A stretch of 64,000 nucleotides of DNA from assembly GCF_036194065.1 (NCBI RefSeq), contig NZ_CP108095.1, positions 6,386,001-6,450,000 of the forward strand, given 5' to 3'. The notes under the pieces are model-generated. The model was given only the letters and a program-made list of their open reading frames with translations, was not told where the DNA came from and did no database searches. Below are positions 15,645 to 25,736 of this stretch, one piece after another. The stretch comes from Streptomyces sp. NBC_00239. Lineage in GTDB: Bacteria; Actinomycetota; Actinomycetes; Streptomycetales; Streptomycetaceae. Position 1 is the stretch's first letter. Each line of letters opens with the position of its first letter. Position numbers and translations under genes: made by a program.

Positions 15645-16031
15645 TCAGGAGAAGACCGGGCCCGTGAACTTCTCGCCCGGGCCCTGGCCCGGCTCGTCCG
15701 GGACGATCGACGCCTCGCGGAAGGCCAGCTGCAGGGACTTCAGGCCGTCGCGCAGCGGGGCCGCGTGGAAGGAGCTGATCTCGGTGGCGCTCGCGGTGAC
15801 CAGGCCGGCCAGCGCCGTGATCAGCTTGCGGGCCTCGTCGAGGTCCTTGTGCTCGGAGTCCGGCTTGTCCAGACCCAGGTTGACCGCGGCGGCGCTGAGC
15901 AGGTGCACGGCCACCGTGGTGATCACCTCGACCGCGGGCACGTCCGCGATGTCGCGGGTCATGGCGTCGTAGTCGGGGGCGTCCGTGGCCTGGCCGGCCT
16001 CGGGGGCGGTGGGGGGCGTCGCGTCAGTCAT
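15645..16031 (-). CDS. DUF1844 family protein
   Basis: 128 residues. After an acidic/proline tail, the conserved DUF1844 core (MTRDIADVPAVEVITTVAVH, HLLSAAAVNLGL, DLDEARKLITALAGLV) covers residues 24-100. Family members are small, helical, of unknown function, and almost always next to infC in actinobacteria. The start CAT at 16029-16031 fits the family N-terminus. It is divergent from infC; the roughly 390-bp gap holds the infC leader. Confidence 0.9.
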   Translation of the reverse strand: MTDATPPTAPEAGQATDAPDYDAMTRDIADVPAVEVITTVAVHLLSAAAVNLGLDKPDSEHKDLDEARKLITALAGLVTASATEISSFHAAPLRDGLKSLQLAFREASIVPDEPGQGPGEKFTGPVFS

Positions 16032-16112
16032 GCCTCACACGATAAGCCGGACGGGTGGCAGCGGACGAAGCCGGTCCGGTCCACCCGGTTAGCGCCCGCG
16101 CCGCGGTGCTGC

Positions 16113-16417
16113 TAACCTTGTGTGACGACCGGCCGGAGACGTGTGTCCCCGGCCCACAAGTGGAGGCTCCGTTCTCCCACCTGACCGTCCTCCGGGGCGG
16201 CGGGTCACCGGTCAGGCGGTATCCATCGTTCCGTACGGACGATGGAAAGCTGCCCGAGTTGCGCCCCGCGCGGTACATGCGGCGGTGTTCCGGTTTTCAT
16301 GGAGCCCTGCCTGTGTCCGTACCGGGGCATTTTTCATGTTCCGGCGCGGTTGGTCTGATGACACAGACGTCAAGCGGCTGTCCTCCAGACAGCCGTTGGT
16401 GCAACCGAGGAGGATCC
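16113..16417 (+). promoter_or_regulatory. infC promoter and long structured 5' leader
   Basis: This is the 386-bp gene-free gap upstream of infC. TAACCT (16113-16118) with TTAGCG 18 bp upstream is a possible promoter, giving a leader of about 290 nt. Visible structures: GAGCCCTG pairing with CGGGGC just before an ATTTTTC run (about 16304-16335), which resembles an attenuator terminator, and CGGCTGTC-CTCCA-GACAGCCG (16375-16395) immediately upstream of the ribosome site. Autogenous control of infC-rpmI-rplT by IF3 or L20 through leader RNA is known in other bacteria. No named Rfam family could be assigned by eye. Confidence 0.45.
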
Positions 16418-17113
16418 ATCAGCACCGAGCCCCGCATCAACGACCGGATTCGCGTTCCCGAGGTGCGACTTGTCGGTCCCAGCGGCGAGCAGGTCGGCAT
16501 TGTTCCGCTTGCCAAGGCGCTGGAGCTTGCCCAGGAGTACGACCTGGACCTGGTCGAGGTCGCGGCTTCGGCACGGCCTCCGGTCTGCAAGCTCATGGAC
16601 TACGGCAAGTTCAAGTACGAGTCGGCCATGAAGGCCCGTGAGGCGCGCAAGAACCAGGCGCACACGGTCATCAAGGAAATGAAGCTCCGGCCGAAGATCG
16701 ACCCGCACGACTATGACACCAAGAAGGGTCACGTCGTCCGGTTCCTCAAGCAGGGCGACAAGGTCAAGATCACGATCATGTTCCGTGGTCGCGAGCAGTC
16801 CCGGCCGGAGCTCGGCTACCGACTGCTGCAGCGTCTGGCGGAGGACGTCCAGGACCTCGGTTTCGTCGAGTCGAACCCGAAGCAGGACGGCCGAAACATG
16901 ATCATGGTTCTCGGTCCGCACAAGAAGAAGACCGAGGCGATGGCCGAAGCCCGCGAGGCGCAGGCCGCCCGCAAGGCCGAGCGCCAGGCCCAGGGCCTGC
17001 CCGCGGAGGCGTCCGACGAGGACGTCGTCGACGAGGCGCCCGAGGCCGAGGCCCTCGAGGCCGAAGCGCCCGCAGCTGAGGAAACCGCAGCTGAGGAATC
17101 CGCCGAGGCCTGA
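16418..17113 (+). CDS. infC: Translation initiation factor IF-3 (non-canonical AUC start)
   Basis: 231 residues. IF3 N-domain ([19 protein letters not shown], residues 2-75), linker and C-domain ([31 protein letters not shown]). IF3 binds the 30S subunit, discriminates initiator tRNA/codon and prevents 70S association. The start is an AUC at 16418, placed four bases after AGGAGG (16408-16413). The family N-terminus begins exactly here and no ATG/GTG/TTG is suitably placed. An in-frame ATG at 16358 would add 20 atypical residues and has no Shine-Dalgarno. Rare AUU/AUC starts are characteristic of infC and enable autorepression. The C-terminal about 40 residues are an acidic Glu/Ala tail absent from E. 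coli IF3. First gene of the infC-rpmI-rplT operon. Confidence 0.95.
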   Translation: MSTEPRINDRIRVPEVRLVGPSGEQVGIVPLAKALELAQEYDLDLVEVAASARPPVCKLMDYGKFKYESAMKAREARKNQAHTVIKEMKLRPKIDPHDYDTKKGHVVRFLKQGDKVKITIMFRGREQSRPELGYRLLQRLAEDVQDLGFVESNPKQDGRNMIMVLGPHKKKTEAMAEAREAQAARKAERQAQGLPAEASDEDVVDEAPEAEALEAEAPAAEETAAEESAEA

Positions 17114-17152
17114 TTCCGGAGCAGCCTGCCCCGGATCAACCGACACAACTGA

Positions 17153-17189
17153 CGCTCCCGGTGCCGGTCCGCAAGGACCGGTGGGAGCG
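17153..17189 (+). promoter_or_regulatory. Hairpin between infC and rpmI
   Basis: CGCTCCC (17153-17159) pairs with GGGAGCG (17183-17189). An inner stem CCGGTCC-GCAA-GGACCGG closes with a GNRA tetraloop. It lies 26 bases before the rpmI start. The outer stem sequence recurs after rpmI (17416-17437). It could be an RNA-processing or L20/L35 control element (inferred). Confidence 0.6.
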
Positions 17190-17214
17190 CCACCGACGAG
17201 GAGACTACGGCGCC

Positions 17215-17409
17215 ATGCCGAAGAACAAGACGCACAGCGGTTCCAAGAAGCGCTTCAAGATCACCGGCTCCGGCAAGGTGCTCCGTGAGCGCGCCGGCAA
17301 GCGCCACCTGCTCGAGCACAAGTCGTCCAAGCTGACCCGCCGCCTCACCGGCACCGCGGAGATGGCCCCCGGCGACGCCGCGAAGATCAAGAAGCTTCTC
17401 GGCAAGTGA
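17215..17409 (+). CDS. rpmI: Ribosomal protein bL35
   Basis: 64 residues, full length, with the classic [20 protein letters not shown] start and the basic [14 protein letters not shown] segment. It is a structural component of the 50S subunit. Between infC and rplT in the conserved operon. The ATG at 17215 follows GAGGAGA at about 12 bases. Hairpins sharing the same outer stem flank it on both sides. Confidence 0.98.
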   Translation: MPKNKTHSGSKKRFKITGSGKVLRERAGKRHLLEHKSSKLTRRLTGTAEMAPGDAAKIKKLLGK

Positions 17410-17415
17410 CGTCCA

Positions 17416-17437
17416 CCGCTCCCGCACCCGGGAGCGG
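17416..17437 (+). promoter_or_regulatory. Hairpin between rpmI and rplT
   Basis: CCGCTCCC-GCACCC-GGGAGCGG, perfect 8-bp stem seven bases after the rpmI stop, extendable by flanking ACGTC/GACGT pairing. The stem core CGCTCCC/GGGAGCG is identical to that of the infC-rpmI hairpin. Confidence 0.6.
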
Positions 17438-17509
17438 ACGTCAACACCGGGACCCCATCGAATTCGGGCCGTGTGAACACAACCACGGCCCCGCTACAAG
17501 GAGTTAAAA

Positions 17510-17896
17510 GTGGCACGCGTCAAGCGGGCAGTAAACGCCCACAAGAAGCGCCGGGCGATCCTCGAGGCGGCCTCCGGCTACCGCGGTCAGCGTTCGCGCC
17601 TGTACCGCAAGGCCAAGGAGCAGGTCACCCACTCGCTGGTCTACAACTACAACGACCGCAAGAAGCGCAAGGGCGACTTCCGTCAGCTGTGGATCCAGCG
17701 CATCAACGCCGCTGCCCGCCAGAACGGCATGACGTACAACCGCCTCATCCAGGGTCTGAAGGCCGCCAACATCGAGGTGGACCGCAAGATCCTCGCGGAG
17801 CTGGCCGTCAACGACAGCAACGCGTTCGCCGCGCTCGTCGAGGTTGCCCAGAAGGCGCTTCCGGCCGACGTGAACGCCCCGAAGGCCGCCGCCTGA
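17510..17896 (+). CDS. rplT: Ribosomal protein bL20
   Basis: 128 residues, complete: [18 protein letters not shown], a basic helical N-terminus that threads 23S rRNA, then the globular domain ([20 protein letters not shown]). It is needed for 50S assembly and in several bacteria represses its own operon. GTG start at 17510 with AAGGAG seven bases upstream. Last gene of infC-rpmI-rplT; a 14-bp hairpin terminator follows at 17944. Confidence 0.98.
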   Translation: MARVKRAVNAHKKRRAILEAASGYRGQRSRLYRKAKEQVTHSLVYNYNDRKKRKGDFRQLWIQRINAAARQNGMTYNRLIQGLKAANIEVDRKILAELAVNDSNAFAALVEVAQKALPADVNAPKAAA

Positions 17897-17943
17897 TTCA
17901 GGCCCCCTTCGACGAGGCCGAACACCGCCTCGTAGGCATCAGC

Positions 17944-17976
17944 CCGGACCCGCAGGCCACGCGCCTGCGGGTCCGG
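17944..17976. terminator. Terminator after rplT
   Basis: CCGGACCCGCAGGC (17944-17957), five-base loop, exact complement (17963-17976). It ends the infC operon before the SpoU gene. Confidence 0.85.
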
Positions 17977-18022
17977 TGCGTTTGAACGACCCCTTCGCAC
18001 GTACGGAAGTGAGCCGACCCCC

Positions 18023-18880
18023 ATGGCAACCCCCGCCGAGCTGATCTCCCCGCGATCCCCCCGGGTGGCCGCCGCCCGCCGACTCGCGCGGCGCAACTTC
18101 CGCACCAAGGAGCGCCGGTTCATCGCCGAGGGGCCGCAGGCCGTCCGCGAGGCCGTCGAGCACCGGGGCGAGGCGGGCGCGACCCTGATCGAGCTGTTCG
18201 CCACCGTCGAGGCCGCCGAACGCTACGCCGACATCATCGACGCGGCCCTGGCCGCCGGCGCCCGCGTCCACTACGCCGCCGACGAGGTGCTCGCCGAGGT
18301 CTCGCAGACCGTCACCCCGCAGGGCCTGGTCGGCGTCTGCCACTTCCTGGACTCGCCCTTCGAGGAGATCCTCAAGGCCCGGCCCAAGCTGGTCGCCGTC
18401 CTCGCCCACGTCCGCGACCCCGGGAACGCCGGCACCGTGCTGCGCTGCGCCGACGCCGCCGGCGCCGACGCGGTGGTGCTCACCGACGCCTCCGTCGACC
18501 TGTACAACCCCAAGTCCGTACGGGCCTCGGTGGGCTCCCTCTTCCACCTCCCGGTCGCCGTGGGCGTACCCGTCGAGCAGGCCGTCGAGGGGCTGCGGGC
18601 CGCCGGCGTACGGATCCTCGCCGCCGACGGCGCCGGCACCGACGACCTCGACGCGGAACTCGACGCCGGTACCATGGGCGGCCCCTCCGCCTGGGTCTTC
18701 GGCAACGAGGCCTGGGGCCTGCCCGAGGAGACCCGGGCCCTGGCCGACGCCGTGGTGCGGGTGCCGATCCACGGAAAGGCCGAGAGCCTCAACCTCGCCA
18801 CCGCCGCCGCGGTGTGCCTGTACGCCTCGGCGCGTGCACAGCGGGCGCCCGGAGGGTGCCGCTCCGTCACCCCCAGCTAG
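18023..18880 (+). CDS. TrmH/SpoU-family RNA 2'-O-methyltransferase
   Basis: 285 residues. The N-terminal substrate-binding domain (RRFIAEGPQAVREA, about 35-90) precedes the SPOUT knot with its three motifs: HVRDPGNAGTVLRCADAAGA, FGNEAWGLPEE and the knot-forming VPIHGKAESLNLATAAAV. It probably methylates 2'-OH of a nucleotide in 23S rRNA or tRNA using S-adenosylmethionine; the site is unknown. ATG 18023 sits after AGTGAG. It is located between rplT and pheST, a conserved actinobacterial arrangement. Confidence 0.93.
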   Translation: MATPAELISPRSPRVAAARRLARRNFRTKERRFIAEGPQAVREAVEHRGEAGATLIELFATVEAAERYADIIDAALAAGARVHYAADEVLAEVSQTVTPQGLVGVCHFLDSPFEEILKARPKLVAVLAHVRDPGNAGTVLRCADAAGADAVVLTDASVDLYNPKSVRASVGSLFHLPVAVGVPVEQAVEGLRAAGVRILAADGAGTDDLDAELDAGTMGGPSAWVFGNEAWGLPEETRALADAVVRVPIHGKAESLNLATAAAVCLYASARAQRAPGGCRSVTPS

Positions 18881-18934
18881 TAATGTGGCGGCCCGGGGGC
18901 CCACTGCGCACTCGGAGATGTGGGGTACGGGGAC

Positions 18935-20173
18935 ATGACCGTCGGTACGAACAGCTCGCCGCACGTGCACGAGGCTGCGCCCGGCACGGTGCCCGGCGCC
19001 GTGCCCCGCCAGCCCCTCCCCGGCCCGGACCGCGCCGCACCCGCAGCCGCGGGCCCCGCCGCCGCCCCCGGAGCGCAGCCCGGCGCCGCCGACCCCTTCG
19101 GCGCGGCGGACCCCTTCGGGCTCGACCCGGACGACCTGCCCGACGGCCTGGTTGTCGCCGACCACGCCGGCCGGGTCGTCTGCTTCAACCGCGCCGCCGC
19201 CCGCATCACCGCCGTCGACCCGCGCACCGCGCTCGGCACCCGCATCGAGCACGCCCTGCCGCTGGAGGACCTCGAAGGCCGCCGCTGGTGGGCGCTCACC
19301 GACCCGTACGGCGGCCTCGCCACCCGCCGCGGCCAGCCGGAGCGCAACCTGCTGCTCCCCGGCGGCCGCGAGGTGCTCGTCTCCGCCCGGTACGTGCGCG
19401 AGCACCCCACCGGCCCGGTGCGCCGCCTCGTGATCACCCTGCGCGGCACCGAGGCCCGGCGCCGCACCGAGCGCAGCCACGCCGAGCTGATCGCGACCGT
19501 CGCCCACGAACTGCGCTCCCCGCTGACCTCCGTCAAGGGCTTCACGGCGACCCTGCTGGCCAAGTGGGAGCGGTTCACAGACGACCAGAAGCGGCTGATG
19601 CTGGAGACCGTCGACGCCGACGCCAACCGGGTCACCCGGCTGATCGCCGAGCTGCTGGACATCTCCCGGATCGACTCCGGCCGCCTGGAGCTGCGCCGCC
19701 AGCCCGTGGACATCGGCACGGCGGTCGGCCGGCACATCCAGGCCCTCACGGCGAACGGGCAGGCCCCCGAACGCTTCCTGGTCCGGATCCGGCGCCCGCT
19801 GCCCGACCTGTGGGCCGACCCCGACAAGATCGACCAGGTGCTCGGCAACCTCCTCGAAAATGCGGTGCGGCACGGCGAGGGAACCGTCACCATCGAGGTG
19901 GCACCCGCCCAGCTCAAGCACACCGAGCCCGCCGTGAAGGGAACAGCCGTCACCGTGACCGACGAAGGCCCCGGCATCCCCGAGGAATCGATGGGGCGCG
20001 TCTTCACCCGCTTCTGGCGGGGCAGCAAGCGCGGCGGCACCGGCCTGGGCCTGTACATCGTCAAGGGCATCGTCGAGGCGCACGGCGGCGGCATCACGGT
20101 CGGCCGAGGCCCCGGCGGCGGCGCCGAATTCCGATTTACCCTGCCCGTGAGCGCGCCGGCCTACCTCTCCTAG
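18935..20173 (+). CDS. Soluble PAS sensor histidine kinase (orphan)
   Basis: 412 residues with no membrane segment. A disordered Ala/Pro-rich region (1-60) containing a duplicated ADPFG motif is followed by a PAS domain (about 65-170: LPDGLVVADHAGRVVCFNRA). The HisKA dimerisation helix has the phospho-acceptor His191 (ATVAHELRSPLTSVKG), and the HATPase domain shows N (LLENAVRHG), G1 (DEGPGIP) and G2 (GTGLGLYIVKGI) boxes. No response regulator is adjacent, so its partner lies elsewhere. A cytoplasmic signal is likely, given the missing membrane anchors. ATG 18935 is preferred over the GTG at 18920, whose GGAG is only two bases away. Confidence 0.9.
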   Translation: MTVGTNSSPHVHEAAPGTVPGAVPRQPLPGPDRAAPAAAGPAAAPGAQPGAADPFGAADPFGLDPDDLPDGLVVADHAGRVVCFNRAAARITAVDPRTALGTRIEHALPLEDLEGRRWWALTDPYGGLATRRGQPERNLLLPGGREVLVSARYVREHPTGPVRRLVITLRGTEARRRTERSHAELIATVAHELRSPLTSVKGFTATLLAKWERFTDDQKRLMLETVDADANRVTRLIAELLDISRIDSGRLELRRQPVDIGTAVGRHIQALTANGQAPERFLVRIRRPLPDLWADPDKIDQVLGNLLENAVRHGEGTVTIEVAPAQLKHTEPAVKGTAVTVTDEGPGIPEESMGRVFTRFWRGSKRGGTGLGLYIVKGIVEAHGGGITVGRGPGGGAEFRFTLPVSAPAYLS

Positions 20174-21465
<1,292 letters not shown>

Positions 21466-21466
<1 letters not shown>

Positions 21467-23994
21467 TGCGGGTCCCGCTTTCTTGGCTGCGGGAATACGT
21501 CGACCTGCCTGCGGGCGAGACCGGTCGTGACGTACAGGCCAAGCTCATCGACGCCGGTCTCGAGGTCGAGACCGTCGAACAGCTCGGCGCGGGCCTCAAG
21601 GGCCCCCTGGTCGTCGGCCAGGTGCTGACCATCGAGGAGCTCGAGGGCTTCCGCAAGCCGATCCGCTTCTGCACCGTCGACGTCGGCCAGGCCAACGGCA
21701 CCGGCGAGCCGCAGGAGATCGTCTGCGGCGCCCGGAACTTCGCCGTCGGCGACAAGGTCGTCGTGGTGCTCCCCGGCGCCGTGCTGCCCGGCGACTTCGC
21801 GATCGCCTCGCGCAAGACGTACGGCCGCACCTCCCACGGCATGATCTGCTCCGGCGACGAGCTGGGCATGGGCGACGACGGCACCCACGGCATCATCGTG
21901 CTCCCCCCGGAGCACGAGGTCGGCACCGACGCGATCGCACTCCTGGAGCTCGTCGACGAGGTCCTCGACATCGCCGTCACCCCGGACCGCGGCTACTGCC
22001 TGTCCATGCGCGGTGTGGCCCGCGAGGCCGCCACCGCGTACGGCCTGCCGCTGCGCGACCCGGCGCTGCTCGACGTCCCGGCCCCGAACTCGTACGGCTA
22101 CCTGATCAAGGTCTCCGACCCGCAGGGCTGCGACCGCTTCACGGCCCGCACCGTGACCGGCGTGTCCCCGGACGCCCGGTCCCCGATCTGGCTCAAGCGC
22201 CGCCTCCAGAAGGCCGGCATGCGCCCGATCTCGCTCGCCGTCGACATCACCAACTACGTGATGCTGGAGCTCGGCCAGCCGCTGCACGCCTACGACCGCA
22301 CCCGGGTCGACGGCCCCATCGGGGTCCGCCGCGCGGAGCAGGGCGAGAAGTTCACCACCCTCGACGGGGTCAAGCGGACCCTCGACGCCGAGGACCTGGT
22401 GATCACCGACAACAGCGGGCCGATCGGCCTCGCCGGTGTCATGGGCGGCGCCGACACCGAGATCGCGGACCCGGTGACCGACCCCGAGACCGGCCAGGTC
22501 ACGGGCACCACCGACATCGTGGTCGAGGCCGCGCACTTCGACGCCCTGTCGATCTCGCGCACCGCCCGCCGCCACAAGCTGTCCTCGGAGGCCTCCCGCC
22601 GCTTCGAGCGCGGCGTCGACCCGCAGGCCGCCGCCGCGGCGGCCCAGCGGACCGTCGACCTTCTCGTGCTGCTGGCCGGCGGCACCGCCGAGGCGGGCGT
22701 CACCGAGGTGATGGCCCCCGCCGCGCCGCACACCATCGCCATGCCGGCGAACCACCCGGACAAGGTCGCCGGCGTGGACTACGGCCGCGAGACCGTCGTA
22801 CGCCGCCTCCAGGAGGTCGGCTGCGACGTCTACGGGCAGGACGAGCTCGTCGTGACCGTGCCCTCGTGGCGCCCCGACCTGCGCGAGCCCAACGACCTGG
22901 CCGAAGAGGTCATCCGGCTGGAGGGCTACGCCAACCTGCCGTCGACCCTCCCGCAGCCTCCGTCGGGCCGCGGCCTCACCGGCCGCCAGCAGCTGCACCG
23001 CCGGGTCGGCCGCGCACTGGCCGGCGCCGGCTACGTCGAGGCGCTGAACTACCCGTTCCTCGGACAGCAGGTCTTCGACCAGCTCCAGCTGCCCGCGCAC
23101 GACGTCACCCGCCAGGTCGTCACCCTCGTCAACCCGATCTCCGACGAGGAGCCGGCGCTGCGCAGCACCCTGCTGCCGGGCCTGCTCGGCGCGCTGCGCC
23201 GCAACGACAGCCGCGGCAGCCACGACCTCGCGCTGTTCGAGACCGGTCTGGTCTTCCGGGCCGGTGCGACCGCGGGCGTCGCCGTACGGCTGCCCGTCGA
23301 CCGCCGGCCCACCGCCGAAGAGGTCGCCACCCTCAACGCCGCGCTGCCCGCGCAGCCGCGGCACGCCGCGGTCGTGCTGGCCGGGGCGCGCGAGCAGGCC
23401 GGCTGGTGGGGCAAGGGCCGCCCGGCCGACTGGGCGGACAGCGTCGAGGCGGCCCGCTCGCTGGCCGCCGAGGCCGGCGCGGAACTGGTGGTCCGGCAGG
23501 GCCAGTACGGTCCCTGGCACCCGGGCCGCTGCGCCGAACTGCTCGTCACCCTCGACGGCGTCGAGCAGGTCATCGGTCACGCCGGTGAGCTGCACCCGCG
23601 CGTCGTCAAGGAGCTCGGGCTGCCGGCCCGCACCAGCGCCATGGAAATCGACCTGGACCGCCTCGCGGCGGCCGGCGGCGAGGCCCTGCAGGCGCCCAGG
23701 ATCTCCACCTTCCCGGTGGCGACCCAGGACGTCGCGCTGATCGTCGACCAGTCGGTGCCCGCCGCCGCGGTCGAGGCCGCGCTGCGCAAGGGCGCCGGCG
23801 AACTCCTCGAATCGCTGCGGCTGTTCGACGTGTTCACCGGCGAGCAGGTCGGCGAGGGCAAGAAGTCGCTCGCGTACGCGCTGCGCTTCCGCGCCGCCGA
23901 CCGGACGCTGACGGCCGAGGAGTCCACGGCCGCCCGCGACGCGGCGGTCGCGCTGGCCGCCGAGCGCACCGGAGCGGTGCTGCGCGGCGCCTGA
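21466..23994 (+). CDS. pheT: Phenylalanyl-tRNA synthetase beta subunit
   Basis: 842 residues, full length. Starts [15 protein letters not shown]. Domains: tRNA-binding OB fold (about 45-160), B3/4 editing domain (about 215-390), B5 (about 415-490), the inactive class II-like core, and the ferredoxin-like anticodon-binding FDX-ACB domain at the end ([18 protein letters not shown] to the C-terminus). It holds the tRNA and edits mischarged Tyr-tRNA-Phe. Coupled to pheS by a one-base overlap; followed by a 16-bp hairpin terminator at 24058. Confidence 0.97.
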
Positions 23995-24057
23995 CCGCAG
24001 GTCACGGCCTCCGGCACGGCCACGGCCGGCGCCACGGCCACGGTCCGTGAGGATCAC

Positions 24058-24093
24058 TGAGGGGCGTACCCGGGAGACCGGGTGCGCCCCTCA
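24058..24093. terminator. Terminator after pheT
   Basis: TGAGGGGCG-T-ACCCGG, loop GAGA, CCGGGT-G-CGCCCCTCA: a 16-bp stem with one T-G wobble and a GNRA tetraloop, 63 bp after the pheT stop. Confidence 0.85.
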
Positions 24094-24222
24094 CTCGTTC
24101 GGGTGAGAAGTCCCGGCGAACCCCTGAGCAGAACCGGACGATCGACACAATCGATCCGGCCGAGGGGGAAACGCAGAGTCACCGGCCCGCCCAGACGAAG
24201 AGCCTTCGGGGAGGTCGCCGGC

Positions 24223-25320
24223 ATGACCCGTACGAGGACGCGGTGCACCGCGCCCGGTGATGTGTCCCAGTTCCGCCGGATGGCCGTGGTGGCCTGGGGC
24301 GGCGCGGCGGTCTCCTGGCAGCTGTGCGCCCCCGCCCCGGACGCGCTGCTCGCCCGGCTGGTGAGCGTCGCCGCGTTCCTGCTGCTGGCCACCGGCACCG
24401 CGCTGTACATCCGGCAGTGCCTGCTCGGCGAGCTGCGCCGCACCCAGGAGATCGCCGGAGCCGCCCAGCAGGTGCTGCTGCGGCCGCTGCCGCCCCGGAT
24501 GGAGGGGCTGGCCCTGGCGGCCGCCCAGCTGTCCGCGAGCCGCGGCGCGGCGGTCGGCGGCGACCTGTACGAGGCGGTGGCCACCCCCTACGGGGTCCGG
24601 CTGGTCATCGGGGACGTACGCGGGCACGGGCTGCCCGCGCTCGGCGCGGCCGCCGCCGTCCTCGGCAGCTTCCGGGAGGCCGCCCACGACGAACAGCAGC
24701 TCGCCGCGGTGCTGCGCCGGATGGAACGGGCCCTCCAGCGCTACCTGCGGGAGCGGGTCCGGGCGGAACACCCGGCGGCCTGCGCAGGGGAGCCGGAGAG
24801 CCCGGTCGCCGAGGAGTTCGTGACGGTCCTGCTGCTGGAGATCGCCCCCGACGGGCGGCTGCAGGCGCTCAACTGCGGGCACCCCTGGCCCTACCGGCTC
24901 CGCCGGCTGCCGGGGGAGTGCCCGGCCGGCCGGGACGGGTACGCCGAAGTCCTGTCGGGCGAGGACCCGCTGCCGCCGCTCGGCGCCTTCCCGCTGCCCG
25001 CCGACCTGCCGGCCCAGCTGCGGTCCCGGCTGCTCCCCGACGAGGCGCTGTTCCTGCACACGGACGGGGCCGAGGACGCCCGCGACCACACCGGCGGGTA
25101 CTTCCCGCTGCGCGCCGCCCTCACCGAGGCGGCCGGCGCCGCGGGTGCGCTCTCGCCGGCCGGCCTGGTGGCCGGCGTCCACGCCGCGCTGCTACGCCAC
25201 ACCAGCGGGCGACTCGCCGACGATGTCGCCCTGCTGGTGGTGCGCAACGACCGCCGCCTGGTGCCCGCACCACCGCACGGGCAGGCGGTGTGCCGGGCAG
25301 CGACTCCGCACGGGACCTGA
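24223..25320 (+). CDS. Membrane-anchored SpoIIE/PP2C-type serine phosphatase
   Basis: 365 residues. Two N-terminal hydrophobic segments (VVAWGGAAVSWQL and LVSVAAFLLLATGTALYI) anchor it. A linker helix leads into the PPM-type phosphatase domain (about 95-355) with metal-binding Asp motifs VGGDLYEAV, IGDVRGHGLPAL, LFLHTDGAEDARD and ADDVALLVV. Such Streptomyces phosphatases act on anti-sigma-factor antagonists or similar phosphoserine switches, or only as signalling phosphatases; no partner is adjacent. ATG 24223 has GGGGAGG eight bases upstream. Confidence 0.92.
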   Translation: MTRTRTRCTAPGDVSQFRRMAVVAWGGAAVSWQLCAPAPDALLARLVSVAAFLLLATGTALYIRQCLLGELRRTQEIAGAAQQVLLRPLPPRMEGLALAAAQLSASRGAAVGGDLYEAVATPYGVRLVIGDVRGHGLPALGAAAAVLGSFREAAHDEQQLAAVLRRMERALQRYLRERVRAEHPAACAGEPESPVAEEFVTVLLLEIAPDGRLQALNCGHPWPYRLRRLPGECPAGRDGYAEVLSGEDPLPPLGAFPLPADLPAQLRSRLLPDEALFLHTDGAEDARDHTGGYFPLRAALTEAAGAAGALSPAGLVAGVHAALLRHTSGRLADDVALLVVRNDRRLVPAPPHGQAVCRAATPHGT

Positions 25321-25736
25321 CAGGTCCCGAGAACGGTGCCTGATCGCGGCTGCCGCAGGTGCGTCGCCCGCCCTGCCATGGAGTGTCGGGCAGACAGCAG
25401 GGCGGGCGACGCGGTACCGGGCCGTCGCACTGTACGAGGGGGAGCCGACGGCCCGGGCTGCCTCTTGGCGAGGCGCTTCAGTCAACCGGCCCCGGCCCGC
25501 CCGCGGCAGGGTGCGAAACGCATTTATGCGCGCACCGGGTTCACACCCCGTGTGAATTGGGCACAGCACACCCCGTGAACCGGGCACAGCACACCCCGTG
25601 AACCGGGCACCGCCCACCCCGTGTGAACCGCAACCGACAAGGCGCTGCACACCGTGTCCCAGGCGGCCGCGGCAAGCGCGTCTCCTCCCAACGCCCCGCG
25701 GTCTAGGCTGAGTCCGACGAGCCCATGGAGCGGCCC
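25321..25736. other. Gene-free 416-bp region with tandem repeat upstream of the TPR regulator
   Basis: No credible gene was found. The right half holds the repeat at 25540-25629, and TAGGCT (about 25703) is a possible -10 for the downstream regulator. The left part (25321-25520) shows nothing recognisable. Confidence 0.6.
25540..25629. repeat. 23-bp tandem repeat beginning with a TTCACAC palindrome
   Basis: TTCACAC-CCC-GTGTGAA (25540-25556) is a perfect inverted repeat. It is followed by copies of ACCCCGTGAACCGGGCACAG plus three bases starting at 25570 and 25593, and a partial at 25616 that restores GTGTGAA. All units carry GTGAA or GTGTGAA half-sites at regular helical spacing, about 110-190 bp upstream of the NsdA-like regulator. 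Confidence 0.8.

Noticed and set aside
16055..16417. Upstream in-frame extension of infC
   Set aside because: The frame is open by chance; IF3 homology begins at the AUC preceded by AGGAGG.
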